From positions 1 to 64,000 of the forward strand of contig JAGFBZ010000862.1 of NCBI GenBank assembly GCA_018398805.1: DNA of 64,000 nucleotides, written 5' to 3'. The notes below the pieces were generated by a model that searched no databases, had not been told where the DNA came from, and saw only the letters and a list, made by a program, of their open reading frames with translations. Position numbers and translations under genes: made by a program. The DNA comes from Hirundichthys speculiger (Eukaryota > Chordata > Actinopteri > Beloniformes > Exocoetidae). How positions within the stretch are numbered: position 1 is the stretch's first letter; every line of letters begins with the position of its first letter. Shown here in pieces: positions 46,201 to 57,171 of the stretch.

Positions 46201-49200
46201 TGTGTTGTGCTCCAAGAAGCTAGTATATGCATCTAGCGAGAAGAAAGCTCTTTACCGTCACAAAGGAGACGCCGCCATAAAGCATCTGTTCACACACTCC
46301 AACACATCAGCCGTTACCCGGATCAACAGCCACAGCTGACGTAGTGACCCGATGACCTGTGAGTTGGAAGTAAGAGCGATGTCGTTCATTGCGGAACATG
46401 ACTTATCATTTACGATTGCTCAACCGCTTGTACATCTGTGTAAAAATAGTAGCGGTTGATAAAAACGCTTAAACAAAACTGCCCGTCTCAACCAGCAGGT
46501 CAGTTATATGAACACACCTGACACAGCTGCAGAGTTCTAGAAACATCTGTCTGATCAGGATGGAGGTTATCTCTGAATGTTGTTGAATCAACCTCCCAAA
46601 ACATGGAAAAATACTGAATGTAATGGTTCACTTTTTTAATGATGATCCATCCAGAGTAATAACATCTAATAACATAATAACTGCCTCTGCAAATCCAGAC
46701 CCAATGGGAAATATTTTCTAAAACTTAATTTGCAATTGTTTTGAACCAAACAATGGAAAAGTTGCAATTTTTTGGGGGGGGGGGGGTTGTGCAGATTGCC
46801 CTTTACTGCATTAAATAGTTGATAAATGAATCAGATTAATTTAATTCAGTTTTATTTGTATAGCGTCTGTTACAATGTCAATTGTCTCCAGGTCTTTACA
46901 GAGACCCAGATCATGACCCCCGAGCAAATATCATTAACTAAAATTATAATATTAAATCCAATCAATGATAATAGCAGGTAAAAAAACTCCCACAGAGGGA
47001 GAAAAAAACCTTTAAGTCAATCAGTGGCAAGAAAAAACTCCACTTTAAGAAGAAGAAACCTGAACCAGGACTTGGATCATATGGAGGGACCTTCCTGATG
47101 AAGACCAGCTGGAGGACATAGAGAGGACAGAGGACAGAGAGAGTTGAGAGACAAATGACTGAATGAAATAGTGCTGGGCAATATAACGATACATATCGTG
47201 GGAATGATAGAAAAGTGTGTATCGTGCCATTTCTCTTCTATCGTTTCTAACCTAATTTTATCAATTATTACAGCAAATATGTAATTAAATAACCTGCAAT
47301 GATAAATTTGATAGAATCATATCTACTTCTACAAAGTAGCCTTTTATGTTTGCACTTTTATTCATGGTTAATCCCTTAAACAGAGTTCTCTTCAACCCTG
47401 ATGTTTACTTTAGACACTTTATATTGGTTTGCAAACTTTGCACTACAAGGTTACAGATTTCAGAAAGTTGAAAAATAATTTGTGTTTATTTTTTATAGCT
47501 GAACTTCAGTGCAAAAATGTGTTTTTTCCTCTCAGAAAACTGTTGTGCACTTTAAAAAAAATGTGAAAGCTACTGTACCTCTGTACCTACCTGTTTTTGC
47601 TGCACTAAAATGTATGTTTGTGACAGTTCAGCTAAATGTCCTTTCAAAATAAAGTTGAAAAGTAAGCAATGAAAATTTTTGTCAAACTTTTCAGAGAATA
47701 ACTGAAAACATACTTCATTATGGTATATCGTGATATATATCGTTATCGTGATATAAAATAGTCCATATCGTGATATATGATTTTTTCCACATCGCCCAGC
47801 ACTAGAATGAAATGACTCCATAAACAGATGCAGGTAGCAGCACTGAGGTGAGATGGTCATAGGACTAGATCACCGGTCGCCACGGCAACTGTCACCCTGA
47901 ACACACCTACACACACAGGTGGAGGTAAACACTGGGATGAACAGAGGAGGGAACTGCACGTCAGCATGAAACTCGGGAAACTCTGACCTGCAAACACACA
48001 GAAAGAAAAGAGAAAAAAGGAGGAAAACAGCACAACAAACTACAGGAAAGAAAATGCAGCACAGTTACAGTAACGAGGTGCTGCTAATTAACTATGGAAT
48101 GAGCTGGAAGAGGAGGAAGGGAGGAGGAAAGGGAAGGAAAGAGAGAAAAGCAGTGGAGACACCACTCAGCAGATCATGTTGGTGTCCCCCTGCAGCGTAG
48201 GCCTATAGCAGCATAACTATGACGAAGCTGTGATTAAGACGAGCTACTCTAGTCTGAGCTCCTACAACTATGGCTACAACTATTAGCCCCTACACACTAT
48301 AGTTTAGACTAACTGTAGGAGCTAACGTGAGCTAATGTGAGCTAACATGAGCTAATGTGAGCTAGCCAACAGCAAGTCTCCCCGCTGATCTTTGATCTCT
48401 GTTTTGATGAGTCTGTTATGAATAAAATAATAATAATAATAACAAAGTTGATGATGTCAGCACATTTAAAGCCAACCAGACGCAGACGATGTGTACGTGT
48501 GGGCGGGGCAATAGTAGTCTGAATGTGTTCAAATAAATGAAGATAAAAAATAGAGAGCTGTGACGACTGCAGAACATCCGTCAGATTTATTATTGATTCC
48601 TGGACCATAACAGTCCATCTTTTATTGGTTTATCTGTTTGTTTTTGCGACATTCATTTATTGCACAACTTTATCAAATTCAGCTGACATGTTAGAAGGAT
48701 AGACAGATTTATTATTTACTAGGGGTGTGAGAAAAAATTGATTTGGCGATATATCGTGATTTTCGGCCACCCAATATATCGATTTTTCAGCTCGTAATAT
48801 CGATTTTTTTTTTAAGGGTTTTTTTTAGATTTTTTACTTAAATGTGCAAAAACTAGGGCTGTCAAAGTTAACGCGTTAACGCTTGATTAACGCAAAATAA
48901 TTTTAACGCAACTATTTTTTTAACGCGAGCCTTAGCCTGGCCGTTGATGTACAATAGTAGAGAGGAGAGTAGGTGTTGCCTCCAGGCTTCATGAGCCTCG
49001 AGCCCCGCCGTAGTTTGTCGAAACAGGAAGCCATGCACTGATGTCGACGGCCATGCCGCAGACAGACAGACGTAAACAAACCTCCGTGAGCAGTAGCTGG
49101 GATAAAATGGATACAAAAGATACTATCTGAATGGTAAGTTCAGCTTCAAAACCTTGCCTGATGGCTAACTCCAAAAGACTAATGTCATTTGTGTTTACTG

Positions 49201-52200
49201 TCGATGTGAATTTAGTTACCACCGGAGTCCGAATACTGAAATATCACTTGTCGGCTAATCAGAGCGCAGATGCAGAGAGCCCCCTCTCGTTTGAAGCAAA
49301 CCACGAAAATATTTTGTATGAAGAACATAAGAGAAAATATTGAGTGTGTGTTTGTGTGTATATATAAATAATGGATTTGGCATTGTAGCAATAAATAAAC
49401 ATGAATTCTTTTGCATAAGCCAAGCATTTGTGTACTCTTATATCAGGCAAGGCAACTTTATTTGTACACAATTCGTACACAAGGAAATTCAAAGTGCTTT
49501 ACAGATGCATAAAATCACAAGAAGGCAAATAGAATCATTCCATACAAGCACAAAAATAATCAATAATAAATAAAAATTAATTAATAAAAAAATTAATTAA
49601 TTAAATTGAAAATGAAGAGTGCAGATAAAATCCTTCCAGTCATCATCTTCACATCTAAACAGAACTGTTTTCAGTCTGGATCTGAACATTGTCAGAGTTC
49701 AGGTCTGTCTCACATCTTCTGGAAGACTGTTCCAGATTTTAGGAGCATAAAACTGAAATGCAGCTTCACCTTGTTTAGTCCTGACTCTGGACACCAGCAG
49801 GAGACCACTACCTGAGGTTCTCAGAGTCCAGGTTGGTTCATATGGATCTAACATGTCAGAGATGGACTTAAGGGCCATGAAGAGACTTAAACACAAGTAG
49901 AGCTGTTTTAAAGTCTATTCTCTGAGTGACAGGAAGCCAGAGACCTCAGGACTGGACTAATATGGTCATATTTCCTGGTTCTAGTCAGGACTCGTATTAA
50001 TAAGAGTAATACAACTTGAAAAAGATCCGTATAAGGTAGATTTAGAACAGATAAAAATATGCGATTAATTTGAGATTAATCATGATTAACTACTGACAGT
50101 CATGCGATTTATCTGATTAATTATTTGAGAAATTGACAGCCCTAGAAAAAACACTAATAATAAACAATAAATAGGTTGTTTTGAAGCAATTTGTCCTTTG
50201 AATGATCAATATCATCTGATGAACATATACAGCAACTTGATTTTTCATCTCTACTTTTAATTTTGATATTAACTGGGTAGAATATCGCAATATATCGTGA
50301 TATCATATCGTGACCCAAGTATCATAATACATATCGTATTGCGAGGTCCTTGCCAATACTCACCCCTATTATTTAGTGTTTTTTTCTTGTTGTCTAGTTT
50401 TTCTCATGAAAGAGCACGTACTGTAGTGATTTTTAATAAGTTTAAACGCTAACAGATGTAGATCCATGCAGGGTTTCTTGGGCCAATTTTTTTTTTTTTT
50501 TTTTTTCATTTTTATTTATTTATGTACAAAATACTGGGCACATTTATTAGTTTAATTTAATTTAGCTCTTTCTTTCTTAATTATTGTTATTTTTATTTAT
50601 TTTATTTTATTTTTTTGAGGTTAATATACTGGGCTCACCATAAAATAAAATGGTTAAAATAACAAGGTAAAATAAACCACGTATACATTTTCTTAACTTA
50701 AATAAATATTAAGGAAAAGGTTTTTTGTCACTAGTCAGTAATTTGCATCACACATTTTTAAATTTAGAAATTAAAAGCAGGACTTATGGACCTTAAATAT
50801 GGACCTTTAAACTTCCCTCCATTGGTTTGTCTCTCGTGTCCTGTTGAGATCCGTTTCCTGTTTAACATCCTCCTCTGGTTTCTGCTCACGGACCAGAAGG
50901 TCCTGAACAGTGATGAGCCTGAACCGTAGGGGGGTGAGGGAGTCTCATGTCTGTGGTTTCTGGTCCTCAGAGTCCCCTGGTTCCAGTACCCCATCATCTA
51001 TGACATCAGAGCCCGACCCAGAAAGATCTCCTCCCTCACTGGAAGCAAAGGTGAGACACCTTCAGTCCAGAAGTGTCAGCTGCAGTGAAGCAGTGCTGGA
51101 GCTGATGGTTCTGATGGCCTGGTCTGGTCTGATCTGGTCTGGTCTGGTCTGGTCTGGTCTGGTCTGGTCTGGTCTGATCTGGTCTGATCTGGTCTCAGAC
51201 CTGCAGATGGTGAACCTGACGCTAAGGGTGCTGTCGCGGCCGCTGGCGTCCAACCTGCCCACCCTGTACCAGCAGCTGGGTCAGGACTACGACGAGCGCG
51301 TGCTGCCCTCCATCGTTAACGAGGTCCTGAAGAGTGTGGTGGCCAAGTTCAACGCGTCGCAGCTCATCACGCAGAGAGCGCAGGTACGACCTGAACCCTA
51401 ACCCCGGACCTCCTGGAGTCCTTCTGGGTCCACTAGGCTTTTATTCTGAAAATCTCACTCCTGTTCGTCCGGTGACGTTTTTCTGAGACTTTTATTTGAT
51501 TTGCATAGAAACGACGATGCAGTGATGTCCGTAAACGTCTCAGAGGGATGTTTTACCGAACTGCACCTTCAGGTCCTGGTTGATGACTGAAATGAACTCT
51601 TGACATGTTTCCTGCAGGTTTCCCTGCTGATCCGCAGAGAGCTGTTCGAGCGCGCCAAAGACTTCAACATCATCCTGGACGACGTGGCCATCACAGACCT
51701 CAGCTTCAGCCGGGAGTACACGGCCGCCGTGGAGGCCAAACAAGTCGGTGAGTCCGTCCCGCCACCGTCCTCGGCGGCTCCTGCAGTGGGAATGGATGAG
51801 GCGTCGCCTGACTACTTGTGTTTGTTCCTCTGCAGCCCAGCAGGAGGCGCAGCGAGCTCAGTTTTATGTGGAAAAGGCCAAACAGGAGCAGAAACAGAAG
51901 ATCATCCAGGCTGAAGGAGAAGCTCAGGCCGCCAAGATGGTGAGGAGGAGGGTTGGAGTCCAGAGGAGGGTTGGAGTCCAGAGGAGAGCTGATATCAGCA
52001 CATGAAATGATCAGAACATAACCTGATAACCAGAGGCAGACAGAATAAAGGTAGATCCATCTCAGGCTAAGATAGACTGATCCAACTCAGTCTGATGTCT
52101 GGTCCAACTGTCTGGGTTACGTGCTGCTGTTGGCATCCGTTTCCAGATGGTTCTGACTCCTAAAACTCGCTGGAGTTCACCCTCCTGGAGCCGCAGGGGT

Positions 52201-55200
52201 TCACCCTCCTAGAGCCGCAGGGGTTCACCCTCCTGGAGCTGCAGGGGTTCACCCTCCTGGAGCTGCAGGGGTTCACCCTCCTGGAGCTGCAGGACTGCTT
52301 CTCTGTGAAATGTCGTCGAGCGTGAGAAACCGTCTCTGGTTCAGAGGCGCCTCGGGCTGACGGCTCGCGCTCGTCTCTGTCAGGTTTGCGACAGTGATCC
52401 TCTGTGAAAACATTAACCGTTTGTGTGTTTGTGTGACAGCTGGGCGAGGCGGTGACAAAGAACCCAGGATACCTGAAACTCAGGAAGATCCGGGCAGCGC
52501 AGAACATCGCCAAGACGGTGAGAGTCGGCGGCTTGTTGGATCTGATTTCACATGTTTCTGTCAAACAGGAAAACTCACATCCACGGGCTCCTTAAAGCTC
52601 AGACGCCACGCTGGCGGTCCCGACGCCACGCTGGCGGTCCCGACGCCACGCTGGCGGTCCCGACGCCACGCTGGCGGTCCCGACGCCACGCTGGCGGTCC
52701 CGACGCCACGCTGGCGGTCCCGACGCCTGGCTGCAAGGGGTTTGTCTTTTCTGTGGTTTTGCAGGTGAAAAAGACGTTGGTTGAAGACGGTTCACCTGGA
52801 CCAGAGCGCTGGTCTCGGTGTCGCTGCAGAATATGACAGATGCAAACACTTTCCCTCCAGAAGTCTTGACTGTTCCTGCCGCAGCTGGTTGATCACCGGT
52901 TCGGTCGTCTTCAGGTCGCCTGAAGGTGAAAAATCAAACCGACTGATCAGCTGCAGGTGCAGATGTCGGCCACAAGGTGGCGCCAAGTGATCAGGGATGT
53001 CAGGACGGGCGCCTCCTCTCGTTCTCTGACTCTTGACCTCCATCGAGTCTGATCCACTTCAGAGGATTTATCGAACCCCGCAGAGCGATGATGACCTCAT
53101 GACTGTCCTAACGTGTTTCCGAGCCTGTTTAATTGCCGCAGAGCAAATACGATCGAGCCTCGTCATCGAAATCCAGAGGAGACTGATGTCATTCATTACA
53201 ACGTTTTAGGTGTTAAATGAGCCGAAGAAGGTTTTAAACTCGGCTGAACAGGATCAGGGATAATTATGAAAGCAATCCTGAGAAACGGCTGAAAATTCAC
53301 TGAACTTGAAACGTGCTCACCTTCAAATGCTCGATGATAACAACAGGTTTATGTGAACAGGAAAGATTAGTATGAAGACCAACGTACGGCGCCCTCTGAC
53401 ATCAGAAGACTAGAAACCAGAGCTTCAGGTCTGATCTCAAGGTCACCATTTACTCGACTGCAAACGACATTCCTGTTCGTCATTGACCGCCAGGGTCCGT
53501 CTCCTAACCAGGAGTCCGTCTCCTAACCCTGAGTCCGTCTGGCTCCAACCACGAGTCCGTCTGGCTCCAACCACGAGTCCGTCTGGCTCCAACCATGAGT
53601 CCGTCTCCTAACCATGAGTCCGTCTCCTAACCATGAGTACGTTTGGCTCCAACCATAAGTCCGTCTGGCTCCAACCATGAGTCCGTCTCCAACCACAAGT
53701 CCGTCTCCTAACCAGGAGTCCGTCTCCTAACCCTGAGTCCGTCTCCTGACCACGAGTCTGTCTCCTGACCACGAGTCTGTCTCCTGACCACGAGTCTGTC
53801 TCCTGACCACGAGTCTGTCTCCTGACCACGAGTCTGTCTCCTGACCACGAGTCTGTCTCCTGACCACGAGTCCGGCTCCTAACCACGAGTCCGTCTCCAA
53901 CCACGAGTCCGTCTCCGTCGATGTCCACCTTTTCCATGTTTACAGCCTCCACAGCTGGAGTTACTTAGTGATTAAAGACCGACCAGAGGACACCAGCTGG
54001 ATGGTTTCAGCCTCATCAGCTTCCTCCTCCAGCAGCAGCTGGATCCTCCGGTCGACCGACTTTCACCTCGTATCATTTCAGGATTGAAATGTTGATTAAC
54101 CCGACTTCTGAAACGAATGCTGCCAGAGCTGGAACGACTAGCGGAGCTGTGCTGGGACCCACCGGTCTCCAGCTGTCGTAGCAGTAGGGCTAACCTGAGC
54201 CGGGAGTCGTGGGGTTGTTGACGGCGCCTCCTGAAGCGATCCCCCCCGTGGTTCCCAGCTCCTTCAGCCGAGCCACGCTGGAGGACGTCCACTTAGGGAA
54301 CTCCTGTTTCAAATTTCACTTCCGTAACGACATCGGAAATAGCCGCGGTGATTAGCTGACACTAAACTGGCCACTGTGTAGTTGAGCTTCGTCCTCGGAC
54401 CCTTCAGCCCAACCCAGGATCGGTCACGGTGGTCTGATAGTAGGGCTGCTTATCGAAAATCACAGATTACGAGAAGTCACCTTTTCTCATAAAGGTCTGA
54501 GTATTTAAGTGTGTGGTTGTAGAAGAGTCCAATTAAAAGGAGTAGAATTGTGGTGATATGAAGAATAATAAATGTAATTTAAGTGAGAGAGTCCTTTCCT
54601 CCTGGCTGGAGACCCCAGAAACATCTGTGGACATCGTTTGTGTGAGGAAGCGTCAGTGGTTCTGGGTTTGAGCCCGGACCTCCCCTGATGAGGTCTGGGT
54701 AATGAGTTGTGACTGACATCGGGACCTGGTTGGTCTTTGGCTCCGAACAGCGGCAGTGTGACACCGCTACTCTCCGTCCTCCCACTGCGGTCACGTCACG
54801 GGCACCAGGCGCTGGGGTGGCGTTTCCTGCCTGGACAGCGAGCAGCTCGCACTCGGCTGTGAATAAACTCAGTGTTGGACCTTTACAATGTTCCCTCTGT
54901 GTTGAGCAGCTCGGCGAGGCCCGACCGCATCTGCTCACCATCATGTTTGTGTTTGACCTGCAGGTGGCGCAATCCCAGAACAAAGTGTACCTGAACGCCG
55001 ACAGCCTGGTGCTCAACCTGCAGGACAAAGACAGCTTCAAGTAAGTCACCTGCCATCACAGGAGGTGTTGGATGTGTTCCAGAAGCTTCCTCAGAAACTA
55101 AACCTGGTCCAGTTAAATGACTTCCAGACCTAAAGTTAAAATTAAGAGTTTATTCAGCTCAGGTCTGTTGATGGATGTTGATGATTGGATCATTAAAGGC

Positions 55201-57171
55201 ACATTCAGGCTCATTTCCTTCAAATCCTCACTGATACTGATGTTTAGTTGGTTGGTTGGTTGGAGCTAGAGGTCCACCAGCTGTCCTGGACAGATACTCT
55301 GTATACCTGAGACCGGTTCCTGCCCGGTTTTTAACAAAGTCTTTGTCTCCGTTAATAGGAAATGGATGGTGTTACAAGCGTCTGAAGCGTCTTTATCTGT
55401 ATCTTTTGTCAATTCTAAGGTTTAATATATCAAAATAAAATGGTCTGGTTCTCGCCAGGTCTACATCTGAAGTAAAGACCTCAGATGAACAACATATGAC
55501 TCATTCCTTTGTGATTATTGAACCAAATGCATTTCTGTTAAGTGACTTCATGAGTCTCATTGTTCTGGAGGAGTTCTGGTCCATTCATCTTTGACGTTTT
55601 GGGAGAGTCACTTCTCCACAGCTCTCTGAAGGTCCCACCACCACATTTCTATCATGTTGAGGTCTGGACTGTTGACGAGGTCAGTCCAGAACCTTCTGCT
55701 GTGTTTGGGATCATTTCCTGTCAGGTGACCCAGTTCCTGTCAGGCAGATGCTGCTGGTTGATCTAAATACCCTGGTGTCCAGAGGTGTTCATGGTCCTCA
55801 TGGGTTTCCTCCAAACATGGCTCTGGGCTCCACTCTGGTCTCATCTGTCCAGAGGTCTTCTGGCTTGTTCAGAGGCAGCTTTTTGAACGTCAGCCGTGCT
55901 TCCATGTTTTCTTTAGACAAACCAATCAGGTTTCACTAGTTTCATGGTTTGACTGTGAGGTAGATCTGCTGGGACGTCCACTGACGGGCAGCTTAGATAC
56001 ATGATGCAGTTCTGCTGTCGTGGGTTGTTAACAGCACCTGCATCCAGGTGGAGGTGAACTGTTGCATCCTGGGATGGCTGATACATCTGGCTCGGTACCG
56101 GCCAACTGTCTGGTTCTGCTGTGTAAATCCTGTAAACGGCTGATGACGGTAAAGACGTGAAGGACACTGATGCTCAGTTTGTTTTTGACTGGGGAGGTCA
56201 GAGGTGAAACCTGGACTGGATTCTTGAAACCTCTTTTTCTGGTTTGAGCTGGACTCTTTTCATAAACTGAACTGGAAGGTTGAAAGGTCTGAGAGCCGTC
56301 AACTGAGTACTGGTTCCCTGGTGTCAGTTCTCTCCATTTTAAAACTTATAATGATAAATAATGAATAATTATTGCTGTCTAATGGGGCTGAAACATAACT
56401 GAAGTCAAACCACGTTCTGTAATTTATCTTCTGAAACTAGTTTTCCTCTTAACGTCTAAAATAACTTCGTTCACGCTGAAATTTCATCACACTGGACTGA
56501 AAAAACTATCGTTCAGGTATCTGTATTGAAAACAGCCCAAGTAGAGACTGCTGTTGGCTGTCGGCACGTTCAGGTGCTGTTTCAGTACGTTCGTTGAACG
56601 GAGCACTGATCCTGATGCAGCTGCACCGACATTACGGGCCAGTCCAGATATTTAATTCAGTGTTGTTTGTGAAAGTCTGTTACGGCGGGAATGTGTGCGG
56701 TGGACTGATGAACTCCTGCTTTTTGCCCAGTGAGAGTCCTGTGATCCTAAATGGGGAAGGAATTGACGATGGATGAATGGATGTCATTGGAAAAACAAAG
56801 CATCGTATTAGGAATCTGCTTGAAAATGACCTCTTTAAAACCTCTTCATGTTAATAAGCAGCAGAGGTTTCTCTAAGATCATTGCTGATGTCTTTGCTTG
56901 TTGACCTTGTGTTGAATGTACACCTGAACACTCCAGACCAGTGAAACAGCTCAGACGTACCCTCTTCAGTCTTCTGGATACAGTACAGGGGTCGGTAGGA
57001 CCCCTGTACTGTAGTTGTATTTAGCAAATGTAGTAGTGTCATGGACCAGAAATAAACATTAGATCTGAAAGCTTCTACTTCTGGTTGTCACACTATTGTT
57101 GCTAAAGTCTTTTAATGATAATGACAGAGCTGTAATGTCTTATCTGTTTCAGTTTGTCGCTGCTGAAGTAA
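40292..57171 (+). CDS. phb2: Prohibitin-2, complete spliced gene
   Basis: Ten coding exons: 40292-40312, 41108-41237, 44896-44980, 50971-51050, 51199-51383, 51618-51747, 51836-51939, 52440-52517, 54964-55040 and 57153-57171. All junctions are GT-AG and in phase, giving 302 residues (human 299). PHB2 pairs with PHB1 in rings in the mitochondrial inner membrane, scaffolds m-AAA protease and OPA1 processing, and acts as a mitophagy receptor. Visible parts: hydrophobic anchor at about 26-45 ([17 protein letters not shown]); SPFH domain from EGGHRAIIF through [31 protein letters not shown] and [13 protein letters not shown]; coiled-coil-prone [10 protein letters not shown] to [10 protein letters not shown] (about 211-245). 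The LC3-interacting tetrapeptide reads YQQL at 129-132 (YQRL in human). The last exon adds only N-LSLLK, unlike the human RGSDSLIKGKK type, and is the least certain. Introns 2, 3, 8 and 9 are inflated by elements; the coding sequence is intact. Confidence 0.95.
41510..42740. repeat. 27-bp minisatellite in phb2 intron 2
   Basis: About 45 units of CCAGAGGCGTCCGCCGTAGG plus TGTCCGG with few substitutions (GCG/GCC, TGT/GGG/TTT, GTC/GGC). As 27 is a multiple of three, both strands are open for about 480-500 codons (GRTPTADAS on minus, PEASAVGVR on plus). The unit is clearly related to the 26-bp unit at 45110-45995. Confidence 0.95.
42745..42782. repeat. Hairpin flanking the 27-bp array
   Basis: ACATGGCAGC (42753-42762) and GCTGCCATGT (42771-42780) pair perfectly around TTTATTTT. 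The same sequence, with longer outer arms (CTGCCTACAT/ATGTAGGCAG), closes the second array at 45996-46043. Confidence 0.85.
42884..43959. mobile_element. hAT-type element, family C copy 2
   Basis: Near-identical to 30946-31798 for its first 840 bp, then continues to a right terminus that reads TCGGGGTGCACAATAAC inversely. The left terminus is eroded (starts in ACGATAACTG at about 42888). The interior holds hAT-type CGATAAC/TTATCGG words. It lies in phb2 intron 2. No transposase is visible. Confidence 0.75.
44565..44620. mobile_element. hAT terminus fragment, family C
   Basis: TAGGGGTGCACGATAATTAT then CGACCCGATAACAGG matches the inverted right end of the copy at 42884-43959. Only one terminus is recognisable. 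A LINE-like scrap (GGTCCAGAACTTCAGATTCC with 'tgggagtccagatctcagatga') follows to about 44710. Confidence 0.6.
45110..45995. repeat. 26-bp minisatellite in phb2 intron 3
   Basis: About 34 units of TAGGGTCCGACCAGAGCCGG plus CTGCCG, with GGCC/GACC, CCCTA/CCGTA and TCTGATC variants. The unit aligns with the 27-bp unit of the preceding intron with one gap. Confidence 0.95.
45996..46043. repeat. Hairpin flanking the 26-bp array
   Basis: CTGCCTACAT (45996-46005) ... GCAGC TTTATTTT GCTGCCATGTAGGCAG (ending 46043). This is the fuller version of the hairpin behind the 27-bp array. Confidence 0.85.
46044..46840. other. phb2 intron 3, no feature recognised
   Basis: Intron sequence without a recognised element. 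It includes a T5G10-type homopolymer run near 46770-46786. Confidence 0.4.
46845..48312 (-). mobile_element. L2 LINE 3' end, interrupted by a hAT insertion
   Basis: The reverse complement of the 3' UTR of the L2 at 18510-20705: shared landmarks include TTTGTATAGCGTCTGTTACA, 'gtaggcctatagcagcataactatg' and the CTCCACTTTAAGAAGAAGAA tract. No coding part is kept. The element is split at 47161 by a 636-bp hAT insertion and resumes at 47813. Confidence 0.85.
47169..47804. mobile_element. Non-autonomous hAT element with perfect 8-bp duplication
   Basis: 636 bp. Termini TAGTGCTGGGCAATAT and, inverted, TAGTGCTGGGCGATGT. GAATGAAA flanks both sides exactly (47161-47168 and 47805-47812). CGATACATATCGT words near both ends form subterminal palindromes. 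It is inserted in the L2 3' UTR relic. Confidence 0.9.
48854..50144. mobile_element. Inner hAT element nested in 48720-50368
   Basis: 1291 bp. Termini TAGGGCTGTCAAAGTTAACG and, inverted, TAGGGCTGTCAATTTCTC. Flanks GCAAAAAC (48846-48853) and GAAAAAAC (50145-50152) match at seven of eight. Internal GTTAACGCGTTAACGC and GATTAATC palindromes are typical of this hAT family. A LINE 3' fragment is found inside it. Confidence 0.85.
49440..50030 (-). mobile_element. LINE 3' fragment nested inside the inner hAT
   Basis: Minus-strand translation at 49699-49896 gives [20 protein letters not shown] and LPEDVRQT, a carboxyl end shared by several fish LINEs (L2/Rex1-like). The plus-strand left end, CAAGGCAACTTTATTTGTAC and AAAGTGCTTTACA, is an inverted LINE 3' tail. 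It gives three levels of insertion at this site. Confidence 0.7.
51114..51197. repeat. (GGTCT)n microsatellite at phb2 exon 5 acceptor
   Basis: CTGGT pentamers with GATCT variants run into the acceptor (ggtctcag, 51191-51198). The array thus forms the pyrimidine tract of a 148-bp intron. Confidence 0.9.
52170..52300. repeat. 24-bp tandem repeat in phb2 intron 7
   Basis: About five units of GTTCACCCTCCTGGAGCTGC plus AGGG, with CTAGAGCCGC variants. Confidence 0.9.
52604..52730. repeat. 20-bp tandem repeat in phb2 intron 8
   Basis: Six near-perfect copies of CGACGCCACGCTGGCGGTCC; each unit is a short GCC-CACGCTGG-GGC stem-loop. Confidence 0.92.
53490..53925. repeat. 19-bp minisatellite (CCTGACCACGAGTCTGTCT)n in phb2 intron 8
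   Basis: Perfect 19-bp units in the centre (53750-53870), with diverged TCCAACCATGAGTCCGTC-type units on the left. Because 19 is not a multiple of three, the minus-strand frame cycles through three peptide versions. Confidence 0.9.
55560..56170 (-). mobile_element. Tc1-like transposon relic
   Basis: Minus-strand text corresponds to the carboxyl half of a Tc1-type transposase. The plus strand shows 'atgttgaggtctggac', TTTGGGATCATTTCCTGTC, CTCATCTGTCCAGAGGTCTT and TGCTGGGACGTCCACTGACG, and fragments of [10 protein letters not shown] and [14 protein letters not shown] sequence translate on minus. Many stops. A further piece (56860-56960, 'ctaagatcattgctgatgtcttt') is its amino-terminal side. 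It lies in phb2 intron 9. Confidence 0.65.
56979..57013. repeat. Perfect 15-bp-arm hairpin in phb2 intron 9
   Basis: TACAGTACAGGGGTC (56979-56993) and GACCCCTGTACTGTA (56999-57013) pair without mismatch around GGTAG, 139 bp upstream of the terminal exon. The neighbouring Tc1 relic makes an element origin likely. Confidence 0.85.

Larger units (their letters stand above)
48720..50368. mobile_element. Outer hAT element (host of nested insertion)
   Basis: 1649 bp including the nested element. Termini TAGGGGTGTGAGAAAAAATT and, inverted, TAGGGGTGAGTATTGGC. Flanks TTATTTAC (48712-48719) and TTATTTAG (50369-50376) match at seven of eight. The body has TATATCGTGAT repeats at both ends. It is split by a second hAT at 48854-50144. 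Confidence 0.82.

Noticed and set aside
54090..54240. Similarity between 54.1 kb and 58.5 kb (GCTGCCAGAGCTG ... AGCGGAGCT)
   Set aside because: The shared stretch is short and diverged; it probably marks two relics of one element but could not be delimited.
51384..54963. Intronic snoRNA/scaRNA in phb2 (the human gene hosts one)
   Set aside because: Scattered TGATGA and CTGA words were seen, but no terminal stem with properly spaced C/D or H/ACA boxes.
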